Shown here: piece after piece, positions 15,411-23,406 of the stretch
Layout: every line of letters starts with the position of its first letter
Numbering within the stretch: the first letter of the stretch is position 1
Assembly (NCBI GenBank): GCA_003218785.1
Contig: QHOM01000089.1
Coordinates: 1 to 25,629 of the forward strand
Length of the DNA: 25,629 nt
From: Verrucomicrobiota bacterium
GTDB taxonomy: Bacteria > Verrucomicrobiota > Verrucomicrobiia > Chthoniobacterales > UBA10450
Reading direction: 5' to 3'
Translations under genes and position numbers: made by a program
The notes under the pieces: model-generated
Seen by the model: only the letters and a program-made list of their open reading frames with translations
Told to the model about the DNA's origin: nothing
The model's database searches: none

Positions 15411-15913
15411 AAGCCTTATTTGCGGCAGTATTTGCCTGCTTTACCCTAAGCGGTTGCCTTGGCTATCACATCGGGCCGGTAAAGCCATATTACCTGCGCG
15501 ACGTTCACACAATCGCGGTACCCACCTTCGGAAACAAAACCCTGGTCCCTCGTATCGAAGTGTTGGTGACTGATACGGTGATCAAGCAGTTACAACAAGA
15601 TGGGACGTTTCAGATTGCGGGCAGCGGAAATGCAGATGCTACTTTAAAAGCTGAAATTACCCGTATCGACAGGGTGCCGGCGCGATCCGTGCGCGGGAAC
15701 GTGCTCCAAACCACAGAATTTAGTTTGACCATGCGCTTGAGATACACGCTTATCGCCCAGAACGGAACGGAGCTCGCACCAGCGGCTGAAGCTGTCGGAG
15801 CGACCAGCTTCTTCGTGGGCCAGGATGTGACCACCGACGAACGGCAAGCGTTGCCACTCGCCACGGAAGACCTCGCGACCCGATTAGTCGCCCAGCTGAG
15901 CGAGGGCTGGTGA
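15407..15913 (+). CDS. LptE-like outer-membrane LPS-assembly lipoprotein
   Basis: LptE is the lipoprotein that plugs the LptD channel and delivers lipopolysaccharide to the cell surface. The 168-residue product has a signal peptide with lipobox LSGC (Cys17) followed by GYHIGP. The body shows the LptE pattern of VHTIAVPTFGNKTLVPRIEV, then VIKQLQQDGTFQIAGSGNAD and a later EFSLTMRLRYTL strand. The start is GTG at 15407, in a 4-nt overlap with the BamD-like gene. Together these suggest an outer-membrane biogenesis operon. No LptD is in the window. Family assignment is from pattern only; other small lipoproteins of similar layout exist. Confidence 0.72.
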   Translation: MKALFAAVFACFTLSGCLGYHIGPVKPYYLRDVHTIAVPTFGNKTLVPRIEVLVTDTVIKQLQQDGTFQIAGSGNADATLKAEITRIDRVPARSVRGNVLQTTEFSLTMRLRYTLIAQNGTELAPAAEAVGATSFFVGQDVTTDERQALPLATEDLATRLVAQLSEGW

Positions 15914-15919
15914 TGCTTG

Positions 15920-16798
15920 ATGAAAGGTGAAGAAAAGCTTTGGGCGATCCTCAATGACAAACTTGATACGTTGCGTGCAACAAATCGTTTGCCTCAGGCA
16001 ATTCGCGTTGCTGAAACAGCGCTTGAGATTGCCAAGCGCGCTTTCCCAGGCGCCGAACTTCCACTGGCGACTAGCTTCGAAAAACTAGGACAGCTTCTCG
16101 ATCAAAAGGGAGATCGTGCCACGGCCAAAGCATACTTGCTCAAAGCACATGCAATCTTGGAAAAGGTAAAACCACCGGACCAGCGCGCCATCTTCCGCTC
16201 CGCGCGCCGGCTTGCGTTCTTATGCGATAATCTCGGTAAATCCGAGGAGGCGATCAGTTTCTACGAGAAAGCGATCGCCGCGGGCACCCAACTCGAAGAT
16301 ATTCCTTATTCGGATCTCGGAACAATGTTGAACAACGTTGCGCTTATTTTCCGTAAATCGGGACGCCAAAAAGCGGCCGAACCGTACTATTTACATGCTT
16401 TGCGGATTTACGAGAAGCAGCTTGGGCCTGTTCATGCCGATGTGGCGTCAGTGCTGAATAACCTGGCCGTGTTTTACACGAACGAGCGCCGTTACACTGA
16501 GGCGGAGAATGTACATCTTCGCGCGTTGGCTATCCGCGAGAAATTGTATCCGCCCACGCACCCCGACATTGCCCAATCAAAATGCAACCTGGCGGTCGTG
16601 TATCATTCACGCGGCGATTACGCGAAAGCGGCTGAGCTTTATCGCGCTTCGCTTAAGGCTTGGGAGGAGGCGAATGAAGAGCCCTCGAAGGATTATGAGA
16701 TTGTGGTGTCGAATTACGCCGACCTTTTGCGTTCTGTTGGCAAGGTACGCAAAGCGCACCAATTGGAAGTTCGTGCACGCAAGAGGCGCTCGGGCTAA
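15920..16798 (+). CDS. Tetratricopeptide-repeat protein
   Basis: This 292-residue protein has no signal peptide and is built of TPR-like helical pairs of the kinesin-light-chain style, with a period near 42 residues. Examples are TAKAYLLKAHAILEKVKP, EEAISFYEKAIAAGTQLE, AAEPYYLHALRIYEKQLGPV, EAENVHLRALAIREKLYPPT and KAAELYRASLKAWEEANEEP. The frame also opens at TTG 15917, but ATG 15920 is the better start. It lies 6 nt after the LptE-like gene and probably belongs to the same operon. The KLC-type repeats argue for protein binding; no enzymatic domain is visible. It ends about 100 nt before tRNA-Leu. The specific partner is unknown. Confidence 0.78.
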   Translation: MKGEEKLWAILNDKLDTLRATNRLPQAIRVAETALEIAKRAFPGAELPLATSFEKLGQLLDQKGDRATAKAYLLKAHAILEKVKPPDQRAIFRSARRLAFLCDNLGKSEEAISFYEKAIAAGTQLEDIPYSDLGTMLNNVALIFRKSGRQKAAEPYYLHALRIYEKQLGPVHADVASVLNNLAVFYTNERRYTEAENVHLRALAIREKLYPPTHPDIAQSKCNLAVVYHSRGDYAKAAELYRASLKAWEEANEEPSKDYEIVVSNYADLLRSVGKVRKAHQLEVRARKRRSG

Positions 16799-16901
16799 TT
16801 TAACCAGGCACCGATTGCCTCCTTCGTATCACAGAATCGAGATCACTGGTTCGATCTTGCAGCCCGCTGGCCGTCTGCGCATTGTAGTGCCGCTGTCTTT
16901 T

Positions 16902-16983
16902 GCTCGCGTGGCGGAATTGGCAGACGCGTACGGCTCAGGACCGTATGGGGAAACCCGTGGAGGTTCGAGTCCTCTCGCGAGCA
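16902..16983 (+). tRNA. tRNA-Leu (anticodon CAG)
   Basis: A class II tRNA of 82 nt without an encoded CCA. The acceptor arms GCTCGCG (16902-16908) and CGCGAGC (16976-16982) pair fully, with discriminator A at 16983. The D-loop region GTGGCGGAATTGGCAGACGC is typical of Leu. The anticodon arm TACGG-CTCAGGA-CCGTA puts CAG at 16936-16938, decoding CUG. A variable arm and the T-arm GGTTCGAGTCC follow. The leucine identity fits the discriminator A and the long variable arm. Confidence 0.96.
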
Positions 16984-16986
16984 ATA

Positions 16987-17018
16987 GTTAGCTTGCGCCA
17001 CACTGGCGTTTAGCTAAC
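16987..17018 (+). terminator. Hairpin just after tRNA-Leu
   Basis: GTTAGC (16987-16992) pairs with GCTAAC (17013-17018), and an inner CGCC/GGCG pair encloses a short loop. It begins 3 nt after the tRNA. There is no T-run, so it may be a processing signal, a weak terminator, or a palindrome between the tRNA and the convergent gene. Confidence 0.4.
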
Positions 17019-17081
17019 CAGCTTCTCTCGGCAAAGCCGAAGACAACTGGAACGACCGTCTGCAAGTTCTAATCGACTGAT

Positions 17082-17414
17082 TTACTTCTTCGCCGCAGCT
17101 TTCCTTCGTGCCGCCCAGCGAGCCTTCATTAACTGTGACAGCCGTCTTCGGCCAGCAGGGGTGATTCCACCTTTCTTGACGGGAATCATTTTCGTGGGAA
17201 TTATTTTCGTCCCAGCCTTTAGCCTTGCCCAACGAGCTGTGGCAGCGGCTGCAAGTTTGGCCCGAGTCGCGGCCGACATATGGCGGCGGCCTGTGCGAGG
17301 TGGGGAGCTTGCAGAGCGCTGACCTCTAAGGATTGAGGAAAGACGTTTTTCCAGGGTATCGATTTGTCGGCGAATTGAGATGGCTTCTTGTAACTCTTCA
17401 ACAGATATATCCAT
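17082..17414 (-). CDS. Small basic protein with two copies of an ARWA motif
   Basis: The 110-residue protein is rich in Lys, Arg and Ala. Residues 6-30 look like a short coiled coil (ELQEAISIRRQIDTLEKRL). It then carries two 21-residue copies of one motif at identical spacing: residues 46-66 (MSAATRAKLAAAATARWARL plus K) and 84-104 (ITPAGRRRLSQLMKARWAAR plus R). The pattern is [MI][ST]xAxRx[KR]L-x5-ARWA. The first half, SxxTRxKLxxA, recalls the NUMOD3-type DNA-binding segment found next to homing nucleases, but no nuclease is present. It ends in AARRKAAAKK. A nucleic-acid-binding or histone-like role is inferred. It is divergent from menG across 166 nt of AT-rich DNA. Confidence 0.72.
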   Translation of the reverse strand: MDISVEELQEAISIRRQIDTLEKRLSSILRGQRSASSPPRTGRRHMSAATRAKLAAAATARWARLKAGTKIIPTKMIPVKKGGITPAGRRRLSQLMKARWAARRKAAAKK

Positions 17415-17580
17415 ATCTTGTCAGATAGCCGGAATTGGCTGAAATGGCAATCAACTTTTTATAACAAAATAGATGTTCGAAGTTCTCGTCGCCCGTCTTT
17501 GCCCGTTATTACTCGAAGTAGTAACTAGAAAAGGGACGAGTGATCGCGAAGTTGCGAGTTGATGTTGAATCAATTTTGAA

Positions 17581-18285
17581 GTGACTAAGTCAAGTATCGC
17601 AACACAACCTGAACGAGTCCGGCAAATGTTTGGATCGATAGCTGCACGCTACGATCTGGCGAATCACCTGCTCAGTTGTGGGATCGATTTTTATTGGCGA
17701 AAACGCGCCGCTGAGGTCGCCGCGAGTTGGCAGCCGAAGAAAATTGTCGATCTCGCCACTGGCACAGGAGACTTGGCGCTCGCGTTGCAAAAGAAGTTGC
17801 CGGATGCGGAGGTTGTGGGAGTCGATTTCCTGCCTGAAATGCTGGAACTGGCGAAACGAAAAGGTGTGCGTCAGACAGTCGTTTCGGATGCAATGAAGCT
17901 GCCGTTCGCCGATGCTTCGTTCGATTGTGCCACTGTCGCGTTCGGTTTACGCAACATGGAAGATTGGGGAGAGGCGCTTCGTGAGATGTCGCGCGTGCTT
18001 AACGCGGATGGGCACTTGCTCGTCCTCGAGTTTTCACTGCCGACGATCTCGATCTTGCGCGCGATCTATCGTTTCTATTTGCATCGCTGCTTGCCATTAT
18101 TCGGGTCCTTTCTAACAAAGAAGAAAAGCGCTTACGATTATCTTGGCGAATCGATTGAAGAATTTCCGAGCGGCAATGCGATGTCCCGGCTGATGGCAGC
18201 GAATGGATTCACGCGTGCGACATGCGAACTGCTCACTGGCGGCATCGTCACAATTTATACCGCGGAGAAAATTTGTTCCAGGTAG
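17581..18285 (+). CDS. menG: Demethylmenaquinone methyltransferase (UbiE/MenG)
   Basis: MenG uses S-adenosylmethionine to C-methylate demethylmenaquinone, the last step of menaquinone synthesis. The 234-residue product has VRQMFGSIAARYDLANHLLS at the N-terminus, the SAM-binding VDLATGTGDLALAL at about 56-69, and the UbiE/MenG signature segments FGLRNMEDWGEALREMSRVL, LVLEFSLP, and YDYLGESIEEFPSGNAMSRL. The length is normal. The start is GTG at 17581 with no clear Shine-Dalgarno sequence. The divergent spacer 17415-17580 is AT-rich and probably holds promoters. A perfect 8-bp hairpin begins just past the stop. MenG fits with the UbiD-family gene at 5553 as menaquinone functions, though the two are not adjacent. 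Confidence 0.93.
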   Translation: MTKSSIATQPERVRQMFGSIAARYDLANHLLSCGIDFYWRKRAAEVAASWQPKKIVDLATGTGDLALALQKKLPDAEVVGVDFLPEMLELAKRKGVRQTVVSDAMKLPFADASFDCATVAFGLRNMEDWGEALREMSRVLNADGHLLVLEFSLPTISILRAIYRFYLHRCLPLFGSFLTKKKSAYDYLGESIEEFPSGNAMSRLMAANGFTRATCELLTGGIVTIYTAEKICSR

Positions 18286-18286
18286 G

Positions 18287-18306
18287 GACGCTCCCTCCGG
18301 AGCGTC
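18287..18306. repeat. Perfect 8-bp hairpin immediately after menG
   Basis: GACGCTCC (18287-18294) pairs with GGAGCGTC (18299-18306) around a 4-nt loop, starting 1 nt after the menG stop codon. It could help terminate transcription, but there is no T-run. Similar GGGACGCTCC/GGAGCGTC hairpins are known to me as dispersed elements in verrucomicrobial genomes. Confidence 0.55.
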
Positions 18307-18358
18307 GGACTTATTGCCTTTCGTTCCACGCGCCAGGAAGGTCCGACCGACTTGGCCT

Positions 18359-18386
18359 GTAGCCGCGTCCTTGTGCAACGCGCGGC
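18359..18386. repeat. Second TGTAGCCG-plus-hairpin copy
   Basis: TGTAGCCG at 18359-18366 matches the opening of the element at 9671. GCCGCG (18362-18367) pairs with CGCGGC (18381-18386). It lies in the 157-nt menG-DUF4340 spacer between two convergent genes, as the first copy does. Confidence 0.45.
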
Positions 18387-18416
18387 ACTGCCGTTCTTAG
18401 CCAGCCCCGCATTGCG

Positions 18417-18431
18417 CCGCCGACAAGGCGG
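18417..18431. terminator. Small GC hairpin near the DUF4340 gene end
   Basis: CCGCC (18417-18421) pairs with GGCGG (18427-18431) around the loop GACAA. It lies 11 nt beyond the minus-strand stop at 18443. No T-run follows on either strand, so termination is only possible. Confidence 0.3.
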
Positions 18432-18442
18432 TCGCTATAGGA

Positions 18443-19852
18443 TTATGGCTTCGCGGTGGGCGATGCGGTTGCGCTCGGCGATGGACTTGGCGACCGCATG
18501 GGTTGGCTAACCAGCGGCAGTTTTAGCGTGTTCAAATCCGGATTGCTCAGCACGAAGGCGCCTTCCCGCTCGTCCACGCGTGCGAACCACGTGCCGTCAC
18601 TAGTCCCAGAACCTATCGTCACTTTGTGCAAAGCTTTGTCGTCGGGTAACGTTATGAATGTGACCACAAGTTGCGGTTTTTCGAAACCGTGGTGAGGTGG
18701 TGTTGCTTCGAGCCAGCGCACCGCGTGCAAGTTCGACAATGTGTTGAGCAACGATTGCACGTTAGTTTGATTGATGTCGCCACTTCCTTTCAGCCAGCGC
18801 CATTGGTTATTTTCGCCGCGCTCCAGCGACAACTCTTTGTCTGTCATGACGCTCAGGCGATGAATTTGTTCCGGTTTAAACTTGAAGATCGACAATTCCT
18901 GCCATTGCAAAGGATCAGTGAAAATTTGGTCGAGCAATCCGCGACGGAGTGCCACGACAAAGGGCTCATCGGCAAGTCGCGCGTAAACATTATCACCATC
19001 TACTTTCCCAAAGGCGACCGTGACAAATGGCTGCTCGCCAGCTTTCGTCTCGGCAGTGTTCTCCGAGGCAAACGAGCTGAACGTCAATTGCAACTGCGGC
19101 TTATCGAGGCCGTATTTCGCCAAGTTGGAAGCCACGTCTTCAACAAATTTTGTCACCCGCTCATCTTGCAGTGTGTCGATGAAACGCCGAATTTCACGTG
19201 AATTCGCCGGGGTGTTCTGACGGTTTGTGATTGTCCAATTTTCATCTTTGCGGGCGAGAACGACCTTGCCTTTACCCGGTGCCTCGATTGTGATCCGGTC
19301 AAGAACGTTGGTGTCGATTCGGACCAAATGGCGGTCGCGCAAATCGTCTGGTTTCGTGTTGAGGATCTCTTCGATCTTCTTCGGCACCGTGTAAACGAAT
19401 CCGCGTAATGCGAAGCGCACATAGGTTTGATCTTTTTCGTTTTCCGGGATGCCGCCGATCTGCATTAGCTGTCCCGGTTTATCCGCCTGGGTAAATAACG
19501 TGATTGCGCCGCGCGGCTCGACCAGTCCATAAGGGCTGAGATCGCCGTGGTCGTCTGCCACAAATTGTTGAATGCGGGCGGTAGTGATTTGCGCGATCAG
19601 ATCGTTAATCTTTTGGTCGTCGCCGCGTGCACGGAGCGGCTTCACGATTTCCCAATGATCGGCTTTCTTCTGCAGCTCCATTTCACCAGCAGGCATCTTT
19701 AAAATGATTCGCGACACCTGCGCGGTGATCAGATCGGTTAATTTCCGGTCGCGGAATTCTTCCGGTTTTTTATCGATGTCCTTCTTGACGGATTGTCCGG
19801 CGACAAACGTTTCCTTTGAATTCTCGAAGCGGACATACATCTTGCCTTCCAA
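18443..19852 (-). CDS. DUF4340-domain protein, C-terminal part of a frame-disrupted gene
   Basis: DUF4340 proteins accompany GldG-like ABC cassettes and are predicted to act outside the membrane. This part carries the second and later repeat units. Each unit has a V-x-R-I-x-(I/L)-x-x-P start, a W-x-I/L strand, an LI-x-x-I helix, and an F/YVRF ending before a KKPE/DFRDR-like segment. The string PEEFRDRKLTDLITAQ recurs as PDDLRDRHLVRIDTNV. The C-terminus is a Ser/Pro/Ala tail. The annotated ATG (19852) is internal: the frame stays open upstream, and PPEILFGKDAALEGKMYVRF belongs to the first unit. The N-terminal part is in another frame at 19738-20184, so the ancestral protein has been split. 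Stop TAA at 18443-18445. Confidence 0.82.
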   Translation of the reverse strand: MEGKMYVRFENSKETFVAGQSVKKDIDKKPEEFRDRKLTDLITAQVSRIILKMPAGEMELQKKADHWEIVKPLRARGDDQKINDLIAQITTARIQQFVADDHGDLSPYGLVEPRGAITLFTQADKPGQLMQIGGIPENEKDQTYVRFALRGFVYTVPKKIEEILNTKPDDLRDRHLVRIDTNVLDRITIEAPGKGKVVLARKDENWTITNRQNTPANSREIRRFIDTLQDERVTKFVEDVASNLAKYGLDKPQLQLTFSSFASENTAETKAGEQPFVTVAFGKVDGDNVYARLADEPFVVALRRGLLDQIFTDPLQWQELSIFKFKPEQIHRLSVMTDKELSLERGENNQWRWLKGSGDINQTNVQSLLNTLSNLHAVRWLEATPPHHGFEKPQLVVTFITLPDDKALHKVTIGSGTSDGTWFARVDEREGAFVLSNPDLNTLKLPLVSQPMRSPSPSPSATASPTAKP

Positions 19853-20184
19853 CGCGGCGTCTTTTCCGAATAAAATTTCCGGCGGTCTATCCTGTCCCTC
19901 TGCCAGTTCTCCAAATCCGACAGCAAATTCTCGATTAAAGAACTGTCCGTCTGGTCCTTGATTGGGGTTTCAAGACGCCATCTGTTGTCGCGGCGTCGCA
20001 TTTCGATCTTCTCATCCCCATTTTGAATGACGATGCCGTTGATCTTGTTTCGGTCGAACTTAACAACATTTTGCGCCTGGCGTTTGGCTTCTTCCGTGCT
20101 CGGCTGTTTCATCTCAACGAACCTGAGATAAGCGAAAACGCCGAGCGTAAGCGCGGCCAAAACCAGGGTAGTCCTCCAATTCAT
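19738..20184 (-). CDS. DUF4340-domain protein, N-terminal part of a frame-disrupted gene
   Basis: The 148-residue frame begins with a membrane anchor (MNWRTTLVLAALTLGVFAYL). It continues with the first DUF4340 unit (VVKFDRNKINGIVIQNGDEK, DNRWRLETPIKDQTDSSLIE, NLLSDLEN). After about residue 93 the sequence becomes Arg-rich and unlike the family. At the same bases another frame gives PPEILFGKDAALEGKMYVRF, which continues into the entry at 18443. The junction lies near 19885-19915. Compared with the second unit, about 24 residues seem to be missing between LIENLLSDLEN and EILFGK, so an out-of-frame deletion fits better than a 1-nt indel. It starts 16 nt after the GldG-like gene and should be in the same operon. 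Confidence 0.78.
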   Translation of the reverse strand: MNWRTTLVLAALTLGVFAYLRFVEMKQPSTEEAKRQAQNVVKFDRNKINGIVIQNGDEKIEMRRRDNRWRLETPIKDQTDSSLIENLLSDLENWQRDRIDRRKFYSEKTPRWKARCMSASRIQRKRLSPDNPSRRTSIKNRKNSATGN

Positions 20185-20200
20185 AAGTAGACTCGACCAG

Positions 20201-21697
20201 TCAAACCCGCCGCTGCCACCAGACGACGGCTCCGATCACAGCTGGAATCAACGGCATCAAAACCAAAACGATCCAGCGGAAATTGCGCAACGCGTCTTCG
20301 CTGAGACTGAACGTGAGAGGTTTTGCAATTTTTGGCGCGATACCGATAAGCTTTTCCCGACTCAGCAGCCAATTCACGCTGCCAGAGACGAAATCAAGCG
20401 CCTGCTGATCCTGCGTGATCGCATTGTCTTGAACGAACGTCGCATTGCTCACCACCACCAGGCGCGACGAATTCACCTGCACGCGCTCGTCTGCGCTACC
20501 GCCTTTCTCGATCGATGCGCCGATCGTTAGCGGTGTGTTGCGATTCCGTTTGGCATCAGCCTGCAGCTTTACCTGATCGTCGGTGTTGTAATCCGTTTCG
20601 GCAAAATAACCTTTCTCCGACTGAATCAGAGGCTCCACCCGGATGTTGGCAGCGCGTACGTGGTCGGGCTCGAGCGTGAGCGACGATGTGCCACCAAAAA
20701 AGAGCGCCTGCGCGTCCGCTAGTCGTTTTGTGATTGGACTATCGCCAAGAAAATGCGCTTGCACATCTCGCGTAAGCGCCAGCTCCTGGATTCCCGTGCG
20801 CAAAAAGACCATCAGCCGATCGTCGTTCACTTTCACGCCCAGTTCGTTAAGAAATGCGTCCAGCCTGGGCGTCCTGGCTGCGGGATCGAGAAGAAGCAGG
20901 ATTCGCCCCTGTTTATCCCAGAAGTAGCGCAACAATTTCATTTCGCGATCGGAGAAATCGTATTGCGGCCCAATAATCACGATCGCGTTCATTTCCGCCG
21001 GAACGGAATCGACATCGAAAAGATTCAGCTCCTGGAATCGAATGTTTTCGTTCTCGATGAATGCCTTCAGCAGGGAGATCGCGCTGTTTTCTAAAAGCGT
21101 CGGCTCCTTGTGACCAAGGACGTAAGCAAGAGTTTTTTTCTTCCCTTCCACAAGGTCCATCACCGCGCTCGTGATAGCCTGCTCTCCTTTGAATGCGGCC
21201 ACCCGTGGGCCTTCGCCGAAGGCCACTCCACTCTGATCGATATCAGCCATCTCGGACGCCTTAACCGTTTTATTGCGTCCTTCGTAATCGAGTACCAACA
21301 GACTCTCGTCGGTGACAACCTTGTACTTGTCGAACAGCTCTTTGGCGCGCGAAAGATTGCGCTCGGGATCGATATGTTCGATATCGATCTTTCCGTTCCC
21401 TGCATATTGATATTCCGTCAGCAAATTCTGAACGTCGACAGCAATGGGCGTATTGGGCGAAAAGAAAATCGTGACGCGCATCTTGCCTTTGAGCGTTTTG
21501 AGGAAACGCTTCGTTTTGTCAGAGAGCGCATATTTTTGGTCGCGGGAAAAGTCCCAACGCTTGTAGTGTTTGAAGGCGATGGAGTTCACCATCACAGCGA
21601 GAAATAAAATCAGAACGATTTGCGCGAGAACATTGAAACCGATCTGAACCCGATGGATTTTTTTCGAGCGCGCCCGCTGCTTTATCTCTTCAGCCAT
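20201..21697 (-). CDS. GldG-family ABC transporter auxiliary protein
   Basis: GldG-like proteins are exported-domain subunits of GldAFG-type ABC systems, known from gliding Bacteroidota but widespread elsewhere. The 498-residue product has an N-terminal membrane segment (residues about 22-46), a large soluble part with the family's Rossmann-like domain (RVTIFFSPNTPIAVDVQNLL, FDKYKVVTDESLLVLDYEGR, LAYVLGHKEPTLL), and a C-terminal membrane segment (WIVLVLMPLIPAVIGAVVWW). The length matches the family. Its start overlaps the end of the permease gene by 16 nt (21682-21697). The ATPase, permease, GldG-like and DUF4340 genes read as one operon. Substrate is unknown. Confidence 0.85.
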   Translation of the reverse strand: MAEEIKQRARSKKIHRVQIGFNVLAQIVLILFLAVMVNSIAFKHYKRWDFSRDQKYALSDKTKRFLKTLKGKMRVTIFFSPNTPIAVDVQNLLTEYQYAGNGKIDIEHIDPERNLSRAKELFDKYKVVTDESLLVLDYEGRNKTVKASEMADIDQSGVAFGEGPRVAAFKGEQAITSAVMDLVEGKKKTLAYVLGHKEPTLLENSAISLLKAFIENENIRFQELNLFDVDSVPAEMNAIVIIGPQYDFSDREMKLLRYFWDKQGRILLLLDPAARTPRLDAFLNELGVKVNDDRLMVFLRTGIQELALTRDVQAHFLGDSPITKRLADAQALFFGGTSSLTLEPDHVRAANIRVEPLIQSEKGYFAETDYNTDDQVKLQADAKRNRNTPLTIGASIEKGGSADERVQVNSSRLVVVSNATFVQDNAITQDQQALDFVSGSVNWLLSREKLIGIAPKIAKPLTFSLSEDALRNFRWIVLVLMPLIPAVIGAVVWWQRRV

Positions 21698-22383
21698 TGG
21701 TCATAGCCTCCATTTGCGGGATTGGAATGCCGCGAGAATGTTCCCATGTGTTCGATCGCGGAGAAGTAGCCGAGCAAATCGCGCGTGGCAGAGCTAACGT
21801 CGAGAAGAATGAACTGAACCAAACCGAGAAAAAACAATAATGTGATTGCGCAGAAAGAAATGATCGCGGCGATGATTTGGTTGTTGGTCAGGACGGAGGT
21901 AAGGCAACCGATCGAGAGATAAAACATTCCCAGCAACAAAAGCATCAGATACGAACCGAAGTACGCTCCGGCGGAATGAGCCGCTGGCTGATGCGTTACC
22001 TTGAGAAAGATCGCGAAGTAAAGCAGCGTCGGGATCCAGAGGACGAGGTAAAAGACCAGCGCACCAAAAAATTTCGACAGCACCACATGCCCGTCGCGTA
22101 CAGGGGCGGTCATGAGCGGCTCAATCGTGCCGAGCTTAAATTCTTCCGCGAACAGGCGCATCGTAATGAGAGGAAAAATCAGAACAAAGGCGAACCAGAA
22201 GAAGACCGAGTTAAAGAACGCCTCCTGCACGGTGTATTGCACCTGGCGCTGGTTCATGAAGGAAACCTGAAAATAGAAATCGATCCCACTGATGATCAGG
22301 AAAAAGATGAGAACGATGTAAGCGATGGGCGAGTGAAAGTAGCTGCGCACTTCACGTGAGAGCAGAGTGTAAAATTTACGCAT
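21682..22383 (-). CDS. ABC transporter permease, GldF-like
   Basis: The 233-residue product starts MRKFYTLLSREVRSYFHSPI, a typical ABC-2/GldF-type opening in which a conserved Glu-Leu/Arg-Ser-Tyr-Phe helix precedes the first membrane segment. About six membrane segments follow: residues 18-37 (IAYIVLIFFLIISGIDFYF), about 58-76, 105-125, 143-160, 172-194 and a shorter one. The motif MRLFAEEFKLGTIEPLMTAP at 80-99 is characteristic of ABC-2 permeases, where the EE-x-x-x-G-T-x-E segment contacts the ATPase. It lies 34 nt after the ATPase gene and overlaps the GldG-like gene. It forms the membrane channel of the cassette. Confidence 0.88.
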   Translation of the reverse strand: MRKFYTLLSREVRSYFHSPIAYIVLIFFLIISGIDFYFQVSFMNQRQVQYTVQEAFFNSVFFWFAFVLIFPLITMRLFAEEFKLGTIEPLMTAPVRDGHVVLSKFFGALVFYLVLWIPTLLYFAIFLKVTHQPAAHSAGAYFGSYLMLLLLGMFYLSIGCLTSVLTNNQIIAAIISFCAITLLFFLGLVQFILLDVSSATRDLLGYFSAIEHMGTFSRHSNPANGGYDQWLKR

Positions 22384-22417
22384 AGCGGCTAGATCGACAT
22401 TCGCAGCGACATTGATG

Positions 22418-23353
22418 TCAAACTACGTCGGGATGGGTGAGCTCGACGAACACATCCTCGAGCGTCGCTCGACGCTGGGTCAGTTCGCGTACGGTCCAAT
22501 GTCGATCAATGGCCAGGCGAAAAATTTCCTCTCGCACGTCAGTGCCTGATTCCACCCGTAATGAAAATATCTTCCAATCGCCATCTGCATCGACAGTTAC
22601 ATCGCGAACACCTGAAATTTTCTTTAGTTCTTCCCCGCCGTTGTCAACTCCCACTTTTGCTTCAAGGACTACACCGCCAGCCTGCCTGATTTTCCCGAGC
22701 AAATTCTCCGGCGTATCGCACGCCTCGATTCGCCCTTTATGAATGATGATGACCCGGCTGCACGTCATCTCGACTTCGGGCAAAATGTGCGTCGAAAGCA
22801 AAATCGTGTGCTGTTTGCCCAAATTCTTGATTAACTCGCGCACCTGACGGATTTGATTCGGATCGAGACCGATAGTCGGTTCATCGAGAATGAGAAGATC
22901 GGGTTCGTGCAAAAGCGCATCTGCCAGACCGACCCTTTGGCGATAACCCTTGGAGAGAGTACCGATGACTTTCTTCTCCACCTCCTTAAGACCGCAAAGT
23001 TCCTTTACGTCGCCAACACGCTCGGCAATGCGGCGGTGCGGGACCGCTTTGAGCGCCGCGCGATAATCAAGGTATTCCGTCACGCGCATGTCATTATAGA
23101 GCGGGACATTTTCCGGCATGTAGCCGAGGTGTGCCCGCGACTGAAGCGATTGCTCAAAAACATCGAACCCGGCGACGGTGGCGCGACCCGAAGTGGGCGG
23201 CATAAAGCTGGACAAAATGCGCATTGTCGTGGTTTTTCCGGCGCCGTTCGGTCCCAGAAATCCCATGATTTCGCCCTGGCCGACTTCGAAGTTCAAATCT
23301 TGGATGGCAGGTTGGCCGGCGTAACGCTTCGTTAGATTCTCAACCTTAATCAT
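22418..23353 (-). CDS. ABC transporter ATP-binding protein, GldA-like
   Basis: The 311-residue ATPase carries Walker A GPNGAGKTTT at about 34-43, the signature LSKGYRQRVGLA near 134-145, Walker B LLILDEP with the D-loop IGLDPNQ, and the switch His in LLSTHILPEVE. The C-terminal 80 residues form the extra domain usual in ABC-2 exporters (VTVDADGDWKIFSLRVESGT and the RRATLEDVFVELT ending). It starts at ATG 23353 with no strong ribosome binding site. It is first in the minus-strand operon with the permease, GldG-like and DUF4340 genes. The htrA-like gene follows upstream on the same strand across 53 nt, so a shared transcript is possible. Confidence 0.9.
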   Translation of the reverse strand: MIKVENLTKRYAGQPAIQDLNFEVGQGEIMGFLGPNGAGKTTTMRILSSFMPPTSGRATVAGFDVFEQSLQSRAHLGYMPENVPLYNDMRVTEYLDYRAALKAVPHRRIAERVGDVKELCGLKEVEKKVIGTLSKGYRQRVGLADALLHEPDLLILDEPTIGLDPNQIRQVRELIKNLGKQHTILLSTHILPEVEMTCSRVIIIHKGRIEACDTPENLLGKIRQAGGVVLEAKVGVDNGGEELKKISGVRDVTVDADGDWKIFSLRVESGTDVREEIFRLAIDRHWTVRELTQRRATLEDVFVELTHPDVV

Positions 23354-23406
23354 TGCGGGATATCTGCATGAGACAACCGAACCTGAATTGTGTTGCCATT
23401 TTTTTA

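Noticed and set aside
16509..16991. A 160-codon plus-strand open frame running through the TPR gene into the tRNA
   Set aside because: It is a shifted frame of the TPR gene and reads through tRNA-Leu, so it cannot be a normal gene.
17435..17465. A sigma-70-like promoter (TTGGCT ... TATAAC) ahead of menG
   Set aside because: The spacing is 19 nt and the -35 match is poor, so it was not strong enough to list.
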